DNA from: Ciona savignyi
Taxonomy: Eukaryota; Chordata; Ascidiacea; Phlebobranchia; Cionidae
Direction: 5' to 3'
Assembly (NCBI GenBank): GCA_000149265.1
Contig: CH002510.1
Location: 37,985-101,984, forward strand
DNA length: 64,000 nucleotides
Positions within the stretch are counted from its first letter, which is position 1; every line of letters begins with the position of its first letter. The notes beneath the pieces are model-generated. The model had not been told where the DNA came from. It did not search any database and saw nothing but the letters and a program-made list of their open reading frames with translations. Shown here one piece after another: positions 37,320 to 55,600 of this stretch. Made by a program: the position numbers and the translations under genes.

Positions 37320-38880
37320 AAAATCATGAACATGGAAAGTTAATCGAAGTTGGTAAGCAACTGGGTGTTGCAGATGAAGGGCTGCTGAGATTTATTAGCG
37401 AACAGCAAGCAATAAAGCGCGAGGAAAGAAGTAGGGAAATACGTGAAATACGGAAGACAGAGGAAATCACGAGTTCAAGTCGTCGAGCCTGAGAAACGCA
37501 AATTCAAGCCGAACAAGAGACAGAGGACTGCAAACTCGAATATCAGTTAGACCTAAAGAAAATCGAGTTACAGATAGCTGAGGTAAGCGCAACGAGGAGC
37601 CTGTCTGCAGGTGTTGCCGGAAAGGCTAAAGCGCCGAGGTTGCCAGCGTTCGTAAATGGTAAAGACGAGCTTGACAGATACTTGCTACGATTTGAAAGGT
37701 TTGCCACAAGTAGATGAGAAAAATCTGAATGGGCTACGTCTTTAAGCGCCCTTTTAAATAGTAAAGCACAAGACGTTTATTCTAGTTCTAGATTGTCAGA
37801 TACTGCTGCTGTCGAGTACAACCTGCTAAAGCAGGCATTGCTAAATTGTTATGACCTTACGGAAGAGGGGTACCGTTGTAAATTCAGAGAAGCAAAATCC
37901 GAAAAAGACGAGAGCTCCAAGCAGTTCATTCGTCTGACTAATTACCAAAAGTGTGGAGATGTCAGGCTCTACTACATCATGGTAACAGGTTAGTGGTGCA
38001 GTTTGGTTAAAGGAGCAATTTATTCAAACGTCCCAGAAAGAACTTACGATCTACTTGAGGAAACAAGCGGCGAAATGTTTGGACAGTTTGTCGCCGATAG
38101 TGGATCAGTTTTTGAATGCACACAGTAGAAAGCTGTCGTCAACTGGTAATAGTTAGATGGCTCGAGAACGATGTCGGACCAGTGGAACGCTCGGGCAGAT
38201 GTGCAGTGTTTTAGTTGTAAACAACGTGCCGGACGCACGGCGAGAGAGTGCCCGCAGCCGCTTTACAAGGTGTTGTATTCTTGTATTGGAGGTACTTGGT
38301 AATAAATGAAGTTAAAGCAAAACACGTAGGATTATATAGCACGGAATGCACGCAAAGAATGTTACATACCAAAGTAAATGATTATTACACTCATGCGGGC
38401 ATGATGAAAGGGCACTCATGAATACAGGGCACAAAATAACTTTCTGGAAACCTACATGTATTACTATAGCGATAGAAATTAACGCATTTTTACAACACAA
38501 AAGGAACAGTCAAAGCTTTTTTTGCCGAACACTTTGCATGACTTGATTATAGGTAACGTCCCTGGAGCTAGAAGTCCAGATGACCCCTATCCAACTTCGG
38601 AAACGTCATGCACTGTGCAAACAAGATTAAGCTCGAGGAAGCGCAAAAGGCTGACTCAACATTGGAATCGCTGTGGACAGCTGAAGATACTCGCGTTAAA
38701 GGTGAGCAAGTAATGTCATTTAAGGTGGAAGGAGGTCTGCTGATTCGCATATTTCAGCATACAAAGTTTAAAATTGGAAAATGGCTTCGTCTTTCCACCA
38801 AAGAAAGCTCGAAATATCGATATCCCTTTGACGTGCAACATGTTCATCTCTTTTTCCTTTGGGGACTTTCTCTGCTCACA
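37320..38880 (+). mobile_element. Ty3/gypsy-type LTR retroelement fossil
   Basis: Plus-strand frames show a gag segment (KFREAKSEKDESSKQFIRLT), a degraded cysteine-rich region after it, then pieces usually found after the protease (LHDLIIGNVPGAR) and before the integrase (FKVEGGLLIRIF). Reverse transcriptase and RNase H are not seen. No LTRs were identified. It is broken by many interruptions and large losses, and is old. Confidence 0.7.
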
Positions 38881-38934
38881 ACGCTTCTGGCACATCTATT
38901 TAAATGAGAAGGGTAACGGTGCCACCATCAACTT

Positions 38935-39161
38935 GGTGCCTCTAAATACTACAGGATCGCTTGGAGCGCTTGGATCACTTAGATTGCTTTTGAAAGTACA
39001 GTAATTCTAACCATGTCCCGAACAATAATTTCCCAGAACTAAATTTAACCCCAACCCTAACATTAATATCATTGCTTTTGTAATTACGAAGTATAGTAAG
39101 CGATCCACGCGCTCCAAGCGATTAAAGCGATCCAAGCGGTCCTTTAGTATTTAGAGGTACC
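38935..39161. mobile_element. Short inverted-repeat element (MITE-like)
   Basis: The left end GGTGCCTCTAAATACTACAG is the inverted match of the right end (reverse complement GGTACCTCTAAATACTAAAG). Both ends continue with CGCTTGGA-type 10-base repeats. The size is 227 bp and there is no coding frame. No clear target duplication was found, so the superfamily is unknown. Confidence 0.72.
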
Positions 39162-39302
39162 GTATTTTTTTGGTATATATATATATAACATGTATTTTCA
39201 AATTGTTGGTGGTAAAGGCTGCAGTGAAAGAAACGAAAATTGTATTGTATTCATAGTGCCTCCTGCTAAATGAAATTGACATGATATATTAATTATAAGT
39301 AT

Positions 39303-39305
39303 ACC

Positions 39306-39336
<31 letters not shown>
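39303..39336. repeat. AT dinucleotide microsatellite
   Basis: An uninterrupted (TA)n run after ATACCGGTATA. Confidence 0.9.
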
Positions 39337-39340
<4 letters not shown>

Positions 39341-40018
39341 TTTAAAAAATTAGTAATCCTAATACATTGAAATGAACTTATCTTTTGACTAGAAAATTAG
39401 TCCTGGGAAGGTAAAAGCCTAATCTTAAACTCTAAACCCTTGATTTGCAAAGAAAGGGCCATTTTAGTATCATTCTTTGCATTGCAATAGCGTCCTTGGA
39501 AACCAAGCGGTGTAAATGTGGTGTGCATGGTAAGTCACACAGCCGCACAAGATGACCGCAGCCGCGCCGCTTACTGTTCGGGGATTGTCCGCCCGCAGCC
39601 GCAAAACTTGTCATGTGTGCATCCGCCTTTAGTCTTGCTTCACACCAGAAAATACGTTTTGTCTTGCACCTTCTTTTTCGTTTTAGTCGATTCATATCAA
39701 CAATACGCTTTTCTGTCGGGCATTTTGCGTGAGCGAGGATATTCACTTATAATTAAATATGAAAATAAAGGTGAAGATATAAGTATACAAATTACTGTCG
39801 TCATGAAACACCAATTAAATTTTGGAAAAATCATGTATTGGGTAGTTGACCAAGGTGCTTTGCAAACCGTAACTAAACACACTATACTGAAACACCTGGG
39901 CAAAAATCATCCCTTCAAACGGTGGCGACCGGGTATAATCTAACGATTTCCCGTGTGCCTAGAGCTCTTGCCTCGGTTAAGGAAAATATAATTAATTCGC
40001 TTTTATATTGTAAACACT
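39337..40018. other. Spacer with GC-rich repeat block
   Basis: At 39540-39680 are CGCACAAGATGACCGCAGCC, GTCCGCCCGCAGCCGCAA and ATGTGTGCATCCGCCTTTA, the same kind of unit as at 32440-32640. A 141-codon frame at 39518-39943 runs through it, but I see no protein family in it. Confidence 0.4.
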
Positions 40019-40166
40019 CAGGCCCGGTGCTAGGAACCGCGGGGCCCAATTAGAAATGTCATAAAATACATACCAGTACATACAAACTACAAAAGTAGAC
40101 ATTTAATACTTGCTATAGAACAAATTAAAGGTGGAGGCCTAATTACGATATATTGTTTTACTTCCA

Positions 40167-40233
<67 letters not shown>

Positions 40234-40465
40234 TAGCAACCATATTCATTATGACGTAACAGGCAGACACAGAAATATAAATTTGACTTAGTTACGATGC
40301 ATAACAAATTGATATTATAAGAAAGAATATTATTTCACTTTTTATTTTACGTTTCAGTAGTATTTTAAACCTCGTAATACAGAAAGACCCCCGCTAGCGC
40401 GAGGCCCCTTCAAGGTGCGGGCCCAATTTGATCTAATCGGTCAAATCGGCCTAAAACCGGCCCTG
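40019..40465. mobile_element. Non-autonomous hAT-type MITE
   Basis: It begins CAGGCCCGGT and ends ACCGGCCCTG, an imperfect 10-base terminal inverted repeat of hAT style. It is flanked by the exact 8-base direct repeat TAAACACT (40011-40018 and 40466-40473). It is 447 bp long and contains a long AT microsatellite at about 40170-40229. No transposase. Confidence 0.87.
40170..40229. repeat. AT dinucleotide microsatellite inside the MITE
   Basis: About 30 uninterrupted AT units, internal to the 40019-40465 element. Confidence 0.92.
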
Positions 40466-40473
40466 TAAACACT

Positions 40474-41625
40474 ACGTTTCTATGCAATTTACCGAAATAA
40501 CATTAAACTCAATTAAAGCTACTGCTATAGCTTTATGGCGAACGTTTGTCGCGTGATTTTAGAATGTTTCCTATGATTTTATTCAAGCGTTGTAAAACTG
40601 TTTACGTTAGTTCATATCGAAACCAGTAATAACCGAAAATTTATTATTTCTCACGGTTTCTTTTCTATACATAATGTTGTATATTCACAACGTGAATGAA
40701 GAAAATAATAAACTAAGTCTGCACTGATCTGCAGAGATTAATCAGATCCCCGTTTCAATTTGTGTTGAAAAAAATAATTGAAGGCTGTTTAACCTGCTGT
40801 CTAATGAAAACAGGAAACAAAACAATATGCACGACAGTACCGAAACGTTTACCGGTTGGTTTGGGTCCCTTTATGCTTATGACGTAATATATGTACTAGT
40901 CATGCAAAACGTTGAACAAATCATGATCCGCAAATTACTACTTAAGGCTGCAACGACATATCGGTAATAATCGCAATACTACTCAGTTACAATACTAATT
41001 AATGTGTATCGCAATTATCCACCGAATTTTTATTTGATAAGGGAAACTTTTATAAATGCGTCGTGAGGTTATCGTTAAAAAGCGTTTTTGCAATCATAAA
41101 CGCACTGTTATGTGGAACACATCACAGCACTCAAACCCGTGATTAGACTGCGTTAACGTCCCAAAAAATAAGAAATAAATTAAACTCATGAGTTGACTTT
41201 TTAGATGTGTAAGCTAAAATAGCTTAGACATTTAAAATCAAATGATGGCTAAATTTAGTAAAAAAAAACAACCAGGCTCTAGAATATACGAAAGACTGCC
41301 TTTTCTCATTTTCGTTTTGTGGTTGATACTTTTTTTTCGACATCACAAAACTGAAAATGGCAATTAATTTCAAATTGTAAAAAATCATTGAAAAAGTATA
41401 AGCCCAATGTATACTGGTATATATTATTTAAAATATTACAGTTTACCCTGAAAAAGCCAGCAAAAAATATATGAACAACCATTATAATACCCTATTGTCC
41501 TTATGTTATAAACCACCAGACTAACCCGTCGGACGTATAAGCAACCCTTTGTGATTGACACTTTCTTCTTTGTAATGAATCGTGTGCGCTATGCAGATAA
41601 TATATAATATTACGGGACATTTCGT
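40474..41625. other. Repeat-island spacer
   Basis: AT-rich sequence with only short open frames and no recognised gene or RNA. Confidence 0.4.
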
Positions 41626-41629
41626 AGCA

Positions 41630-41960
41630 AACTTATGGATTTTGGCCACAGATTTTTTACAAGAGAGCGGGAATTCAAGGCCATAGATGTGGTTAAAAAG
41701 CTAAAACAGCAACACCGTATTCTTATCAAGTGTTTATCTACGCAAGAGACTGCTACAAAGGTAGGGTTTTCTTTGGCAAACAAGATTGCAAAAGGTTCAT
41801 AAACCTGAATCGGATGCAGAATTTGTGAAAGAATACATGGTTGACGTTATCAACATTGTGTGTTTAGATTGACAATAGAAGTAATGTCAAAAATGAAAGC
41901 ATCTCCCAAACTACAGTTCGTTAAATATGAGCCATTGATGTCACATTAAAAGAAATCTGT
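41630..41960 (+). mobile_element. hAT transposase relic (ZBED/SCAND3-like region)
   Basis: A frame reading KLKQQHRILIKCLSTQETAT, then VGFSLANKIAKGS, and after a one-base shift KPESDAEFVKEYMVDVINIV, resembles the conserved stretch (…SYLIAKRIAKxxKPFxxGEFVKxC…) of hAT transposases and their domesticated relatives. Zinc-finger and dimerisation regions are not present. Confidence 0.55.
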
Positions 41961-42096
41961 TAAACACTGCAAATACACTTAAATGTTTCTTAAATGCATT
42001 AATCGAGAGCTGTTTTGCACACACCATAGTTGCTGATTTTTATTAGAAGAATTGCTGAACAAATTTTATCACAGAATAATTACTGCCCATGTTTGT

Positions 42097-42400
42097 CCGG
42101 CCCGGTGGTCTAGCGGTTAAGTGCGTCGCCTTTCAATCGAAAGGTTGCAGGTGCGAAACTGGTCGCTAGCTAGTCGGTTGCGTCCTTGGGCAAGGCACTT
42201 TATGGACATTGCCTGAACCCAGCGGATGAATGGGTTCTACAGAATTAAAGGAACGAGTCTATCATATACAACACACTGCAATAGCTCCGGTAACCCGACG
42301 ATGGGCGCGAGGTGATCTGACGATTGCCCGTGTGATAACCCACTAGGTTTTCCCATTCACGGGGATATACATGAATATCCTATCCTATCCTATCCATGTA
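42097..42400 (+). repeat. tRNA-derived SINE (family 1), best-preserved copy
   Basis: The head GGCCCGGTGGTCTAGCGGTT has a tRNA box A. It is followed by GCCTTTCAATCGAAAGG (anticodon-stem-like), the box-B-like GGTGCGAAACTGG, a tRNA-unrelated body, and a tail of TATCC repeats (ATCCTATCCTATCCTATCC). The reverse-oriented copy at 31873-32162 is nearly identical. Confidence 0.9.
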
Positions 42401-43636
42401 CAGTCCCAACGGCACTACCTCAGGACAAGTAATATCAAGCTTACACTTTTTGTAAAACAAATGTGAAAAAAACTTCTCACAGAAAACTTAAACTGATAGA
42501 TCTCTAAACTAGAAGTGCTCGAACTAGTTTTGAAAAGAATCATTTGTTAAGTTTGTTGTACATTAGCTGTAACGATAGCTCGTTTATTGTTAATAAATTG
42601 TTAAACATTTAGTTTCACAATGAGTTTCAAGCCTTCCCCCAATTAACCAATTTATCTTTCCCACTAGGTAAAGTATTTGCCCACACTTGCGCTGGAACTA
42701 TACGTTATATCACAGCTACTAAAATAAATCCCTGCATTCTGCGCGATTGATCATGAAAAGCGAACATTTTATTGCACACGGGGTCGCTCAGAAAATCAGA
42801 AACTAACAAAATACAATAAGGACACATTTACAAATCACGAGTGCCTTTTTGGTGCCGATTTCAAAATTTAAATTGAAACGTGAGCTTCAGTATATAAGAA
42901 AGAACGCCTAGTACCGGAAAAACTAAATCCATTTAAGCACTTGGTATAGAGGAAAGAGCCTTAGTTGTTGAAATTTATATTGGATATATATATATATATT
43001 ATCTACACCTGGAATTAATAAATACAAGATGAAACATGTAAAACGTTAAAAAAGTTACCTATGGTATATACATATGACATACGCTGATGGTAATTTTATA
43101 GTAAGGAAGTATCCGCACCATTCAAGAGGAACACACATTTTACCAAAGGAAATACAGATGTTGTACATATCAAGACCTCGGCTGTAACCTGCGGAATGGT
43201 GGAAATAATATTGTTTTTACCAAAAAATACGAATTTATGTGTAGGTCAAGATGAAATTTAACAGCCAGTTTTTGCAGACGATTAAGCACGGTGTCTATTG
43301 TAACCTAAGATAATTATTTGTGTCTATATGTTTTTGTTTTTTTTAATAAATGATAAATAATAAACAAGTCATTTTAACTGGGCCCATTCTGCAGCACACA
43401 ATGACGGAATGTTGTTTTTATACAACATGCAATTAAATTATGTAGATAATCTATAAATATGCGACATTGCACAACAACACAGTTTTGCAATGTTTTGGGG
43501 TCTAAACAAGAACAGAAAACAATGAAAGAAAAAAATAGAAAATGTGCACACTAAAATGAGGAAAAACAAATTTGCCTTAAGCGAAAACAAAAATCATAAT
43601 AGTTATTGAAATATGCCATAAATGTGCAATTATTAC
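42401..43636. other. Spacer 3' of NSF
   Basis: AT-rich, with a short AT microsatellite near 42985-43000. This is the expected NSF 3' untranslated region and flank. No gene is recognised. Confidence 0.45.
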
Positions 43637-50464
<6,828 letters not shown>

Positions 50465-51742
50465 ACTTAATTATTACCGTACACTTTTAGAGTACAAATA
50501 ATTTATAACTAGCTCTGTATTTAAGATTTTTTTCAAATAGCTGTATTTAAGGCATAACCTTCATTCGAAAATGGAACCGACAATGTTTATTTATGGAAAA
50601 AAAGGATAGTCCAGAGACAAAAACCACGCATACTTGTCAGAGACAAGAAATACACGCATACAAGAAACACGCAAACTTGTACTTGTTTTCTGAATACGCA
50701 CTTAAGCTTCTAAACCACAGCACAATTCAAAAGTGTTGATTTTCAGATCGTGACCATAATAATTAATATTGAGTGACCGATAAGACAGTCGTAAATAATG
50801 TTTCTAATTATAACATAGCATAACTATTATTATAGAAATAATCGCTAAACTTCGAAATTAAGAACAATATTTTATTTTTCTAGAATAACATTTTACGTCG
50901 GGGTTCTGTGGTGTACACGATTAAGTACCTGTTTTTTTTTTATTATACATAAACAATGCTCTAATGCCACCTAGTGGTCATTTCTAATATTGTTGTGAGT
51001 TTGCTTAGGATATCCACACAGCTCGCAATCGGTCACGCAAATGTATATTTTTTGTAGTATCTTTGCCCAAATATGGTATTTGAAATCCCTGGTCTCTTGA
51101 ACGACAAATGGACCACGACTTTTATTTATTTTTCACAACGGCTAATATTTATATCATGCCGGATAGCTTAATCAGTTCACAGTAAAACGATTATGATATA
51201 TATATCGACACCAGTCCTTATGCGTTCCCTTAGGATTTCCGATAGCAATACATATTGATTTTACTCGTTTTCTTTTTTACTTTACGTCACGCTCAGGACA
51301 GGTTAAAGGAGTTTTAGAAATCCTAACTGACATATTCTTTTTTTGCAAAGATCTTTAAGTTTACAAAAACCACAAGAGGAATTACCTCTATCGGGAAAAA
51401 ACGTAAAACTGAGGCATATTTCTAAGCATTTTTGGCGTTATCGTCGAAAAATGCGGATTTGAAAGGAATATTTCCAGGAAAATTAAAAATGTAGCCTACA
51501 ACACGAATAAGAAAGTAAAACTAAAATTAAATTTATGCAGTTTACCTACAATATTATTACGCGTGTGAATGAGGTAAATACAAAAAATTAAAATTAAGAA
51601 ATACAGAATGAAAATATAAACAAAAACAGATGCCTATTTCGTCCACGTGTCCTTAACCCTTCTTTGGAAAATTCTTATTTATTCAATTTCGCTGAAACTA
51701 ACGATCAGTCATATATATGTTTTATATAATAAGAAAAAAATG
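50465..51742. other. Upstream region of NSF
   Basis: AT-rich, expected to contain the NSF promoter (minus strand). No coding frame or RNA gene is recognised. Confidence 0.45.
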
Positions 51743-51880
51743 TCTAATCGAGTTAAATCTTTTGGTGATCGCTTCAGAGAATTACCCCCACAAACCTATG
51801 AATATAAGCACGGCGGCCGGCTCGCTTTTGTTTGGGACTGGTTATTATATAACAGCCGATTACCACCTATCCCTATATAA
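51743..51880 (+). CDS. Small uncharacterised ORF, 46 codons
   Basis: The frame starts at the ATG after AATAAGAAAAAA and reads MSNRVKSFGDRFRELPPQTY, then a short aromatic stretch (FVWDWLLYN) and ends LPPIPI. Codons look non-random for the region, and AATAAA-like sequence follows the stop within 30 bases. I do not recognise the family. The size would suit a small mitochondrial subunit, but there is no clear membrane helix. An upstream in-frame ATG at 51647 lengthens it to 77 codons. It could equally be chance. Confidence 0.3.
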   Translation, partial: SNRVKSFGDRFRELPPQTYEYKHGGRLAFVWDWLLYNSRLPPIPI

Positions 51881-52614
51881 ATGAGCAAACACTTAAAAAA
51901 ATAAATTAAATATTTTATTTAGTCTGGCTTTGGTTTTGGGGTGGTGGCATACAGGTTCAGGTTCATACAAACATCAATTTAAATGTTTAACTTCGTGCAT
52001 AAGTTGAACTAAAATTGCCATAGAAACGTCTCAACCAGATGGTCCTGACCGCATATTTCAACCTGATAGTGATATCAGACGAAAGGTTGTTTGGTCGAAA
52101 CCGCTCGAAGGACTAATATATTGTGTCTATGTGTAACAAGCGGGCATGTTATAAAACTACCATATAATTAAAATATAGCATTATGGTCCCGGCAACCCGA
52201 CGGTGGGCGGGAGGTGATCTGACGACTTGCTATGCGAGAAATTTTCCATTTGCAGGAATAAAATATTACTTTCATAAATATACGTTATCACCATTATTTA
52301 TTCTTTACATTTTAAACCTTTCCCCGCCTTCTGTTATTAGATCGTTTAGTTTATATTATAAATATAACTGGTTTAACCAAACAAAGCCTTGACAAGAAAG
52401 GACTTTAAACCGCGTGGTTAGGACGCCACAACTCAACACTACGTGTTCATTGGGTTATGAAACTTAGATCGATAAAAATTAAATCAATTTCACCACTTTA
52501 TATTCTAATTTACTATAAAAATACAGCATTAACGAAATGAAAACAACAAGTTTACAAACGAAATGTATGCCGAAAGTGAAAATGAGCAACAGGTAACATC
52601 AGAAAATAACATTA
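51881..52614. other. Spacer with a SINE fragment
   Basis: 52165-52262 (+) resembles the 3' part of SINE family 1 (TATGGTCCCGGCAACCCGAC, GGTGGGCGGGAGGTGATCTG). The rest is the 3' flank of alpha-catulin with nothing recognised. Confidence 0.45.
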
Positions 52615-55600
52615 TTATTTGGTCGACTTTATCGATATATGTTTTAGGGAAGGTGCACGGAAAGGGATACCACATGCGTTTAGTTTTTTCGCTCGTTTCT
52701 CCGGACGCGAACGTAAGTTTGCAGAACCCCTTGATTCTATTTCTCCATCCTGAACTGAAATACCTTCCGTGATTTCCTTGGAATTGGTATCGTTATTATT
52801 GTGTCCTTCCGTTGTCGAATCGTTTACAGTGCATTCCAATGTGTTAGAAACTTCGCATGAATCAGCGCAATACTCAGTATTATTATTATTGTTGTTGTTG
52901 TTGCCACTGTACCGCCCAAAACTTGTTTTTCTTGTGACAGCGTTGGATCGCCCGCACTCGGAAACAAAATAGCCGCCTGATTTTCTGTTGCTGGGCGTTA
53001 AGGATTTCGATCTTTGTTTGGTTTGCTTTCCAACGTCCTTGACGCTTGTTGCTATCCCTCTCTGTGCAAGGCATTAAGATTATAAATCAAATTATCGGAA
53101 TATTAGGCTTATGACGGAATAAATTGCGTAAAAATCGAATATCTAAGCGTAATTTAATCGATTCGGAAGAAGGGTTAAATTGAATAACATAAAATCTATT
53201 TACCTTTATTGAGATTGAATGCAGGAGAACTGAAAGCTTAGACACGAGCTCCAACGTCGCTCTTACGTCACGCAGAGTGGTCATAACCTTGCTGAAGACT
53301 GCAGATTTTCCGTGAGCATTAGTTTTTACCGTCGCACTCAAGCGTTGGCAAGTACTGGGTAACTGAGAGCACGCTGACAATACATCACTTCGTAGATACG
53401 CTCCGTCGGATCGAAACTGTTTTCAAAGGGTATTTGTGACAATTCGTACAACGTTAATATTATGTTATTAAATATCAAACCAATAGGTCGAAGTTACTTT
53501 GTATTACCCACTATCAGTTGTATTTTTTACTGACTGTATGTAAAATAATAAATCTACAACAATCATGCAGCTTAAAAGTAAAGATAATGTTTTACTTTCC
53601 GCAATAGGTAAAGAATTAATATAAAACATATTTAGCTGCAGTTATTTTAAAAACTAACTTAACAAAACTATACATCACACGAGAAAAACAACCTTGTCCA
53701 AACACGACTGTGCACATTGACCGCATTTCGTGGCTGCATTTGAAACTTCGATTGCCGCGTTGAAGAAGTCAACAGTCGTTTTCAGGGGCGGTTCACCACG
53801 AGTGAAAAGGTAGATATGTTTTGAGGAATTTGAAACCTGAAAACACATACAATGTAAATAGGGATAATTAAGTTATAAAATTAAATAAATAATAAGGTTA
53901 GGTTATATACAAAAAGCCTTATATTCTCATACTTTTTCTTAAATATAATACGTTATAAAAATAGTTTATTACCGCTTCAAAATGGTCAATCATAGCGGCG
54001 GGAACATCGCTCACGTCTCTCCAGTGTTGACACTCCACGAAGCATTGGGAAGAAAGGAGTTTTATTTCCAGGCCGAGACGAGCGGCAACAGTTTGTTCCG
54101 ATGTATCCAGACGTTGGAAACTCAGACCAGCCTGGGGAAAATGTACAAGATTTGAGTAATTTGTTCTGAATTGTGTTTTATCTAAAGGTTTATTTTAAAA
54201 ATTGTTGTTTACTGCCAGACTACTTTTTTAAAGATAGAATGGCACGCTAAAATATGAAAACGAAATATAAATATATATAAATGGCAAAAAAATATAATGT
54301 TTGGTTCTCTGTAAATTTTTCTTCAGCAAAGGCAATCCATGTTTCATTGCATAAGCTACATTATATAAACTAACTTACTCTCGTTGGTGTATCCGGAGAA
54401 GGTAGAGCAGAATTCGACACATCCATATTCCCCATCACTGATGACAGGTTCGTTTGCATAGAAGAAATCTCACTGGATGCGACGGAGCGCCATTGTCCGA
54501 TCAAGGCCGTGAAATTTTCGATTGCTACAGAACTTCCGTTTAAGGATTGAGCCAGTGAAACCGACCTGACCAACTGTTAAGAATTGAATTTGTTTTAAGA
54601 TGTGGCTGACTACATTTGGCGAGTGCGTGAACGGCTTTAAATCAGACCAAATTTATTAAAGGTTAAAAAGAAACGGTGAAAATTTAGTGGTAGAAACGCC
54701 CAAAATATCTGCATTATGTATCATATATTAAACTAGTATTGTAAAGGGCTTTGTTAATATAAAATTGCCAACCTCGTAAAAGAGATGCACTTTCACTGTG
54801 TAGAAAGTGCCACTAACCTGCTGTGTTAATCCTTCAATGAATTCACAGACGTGTTTAATAGAAACCACATGCGTCGGGTCGACAAAGCACTGCTGCGCGA
54901 GTTTGCACGCTTCCTGGATCTGTATAGATGTTCACGTAGCATTAACAAACACTAATGAAAACTTGATTAGCCGGTAGTAGGAGAAATGTTATTTGTGAAG
55001 GACGGGTAAAATGGTAGCCATAGTCGTAAATCGTTTTACGGTGGCAAAGAACCAATTCGCAAAATCTCTAAGGACCATTAAGTACAACTGATTTCAATGC
55101 GAAAAGACAGTATGGTGAATAATAATCGATTGGTTTACGATCGATTAGGAAGTACTGTCCCCAAACTGAAATGACCTCGAGGCCATACCTGTTTCGAGAA
55201 TTCCATTAGCGTTCCAACCGCCTTCGTCGTATCGTCTGAAATGTTTAAACTCAAGCACTTCGACAGTTCAGTAAGCTGCGCAATCAACTCGTCGATGCAG
55301 AAACCTCGACCGTAAACACCGGACCTACTGGAGGAGAGTTCAGCAGAAACAGAGGAAAGCCGTGCCACTGCCGCGTTGTATATCTGTATAAAAAAATTGT
55401 GCAAACAACTAGTTGTAGCTCCGATATATTGTCAAATGGTCGAAAAACTATATGTAGTGTAATATTTTCAAATTATACTTTTTTAGAAATATTTTTTTAC
55501 ATACGAAACACACGATTCTGCCGGATGTCGAGTTATCTAAAATTCGACATTTCTATCACTTTATCAATAAAATTGGGTTCTCTCTTTATATATATGCTTA

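Noticed and set aside
39518-39943. 141-codon frame in the repeat island
   Set aside because: It runs through a GC-rich repeat block and has no recognisable domain or splice context.
39303-40229. CRISPR-like regular repeats
   Set aside because: The only regular repeats are AT microsatellites; there are no repeat-spacer units in this eukaryotic window.
42100-42175. Possible true tRNA gene in the SINE head
   Set aside because: Box A and box B are present, but the acceptor arm does not pair and the block is followed by a SINE body and TATCC tail, repeated elsewhere.
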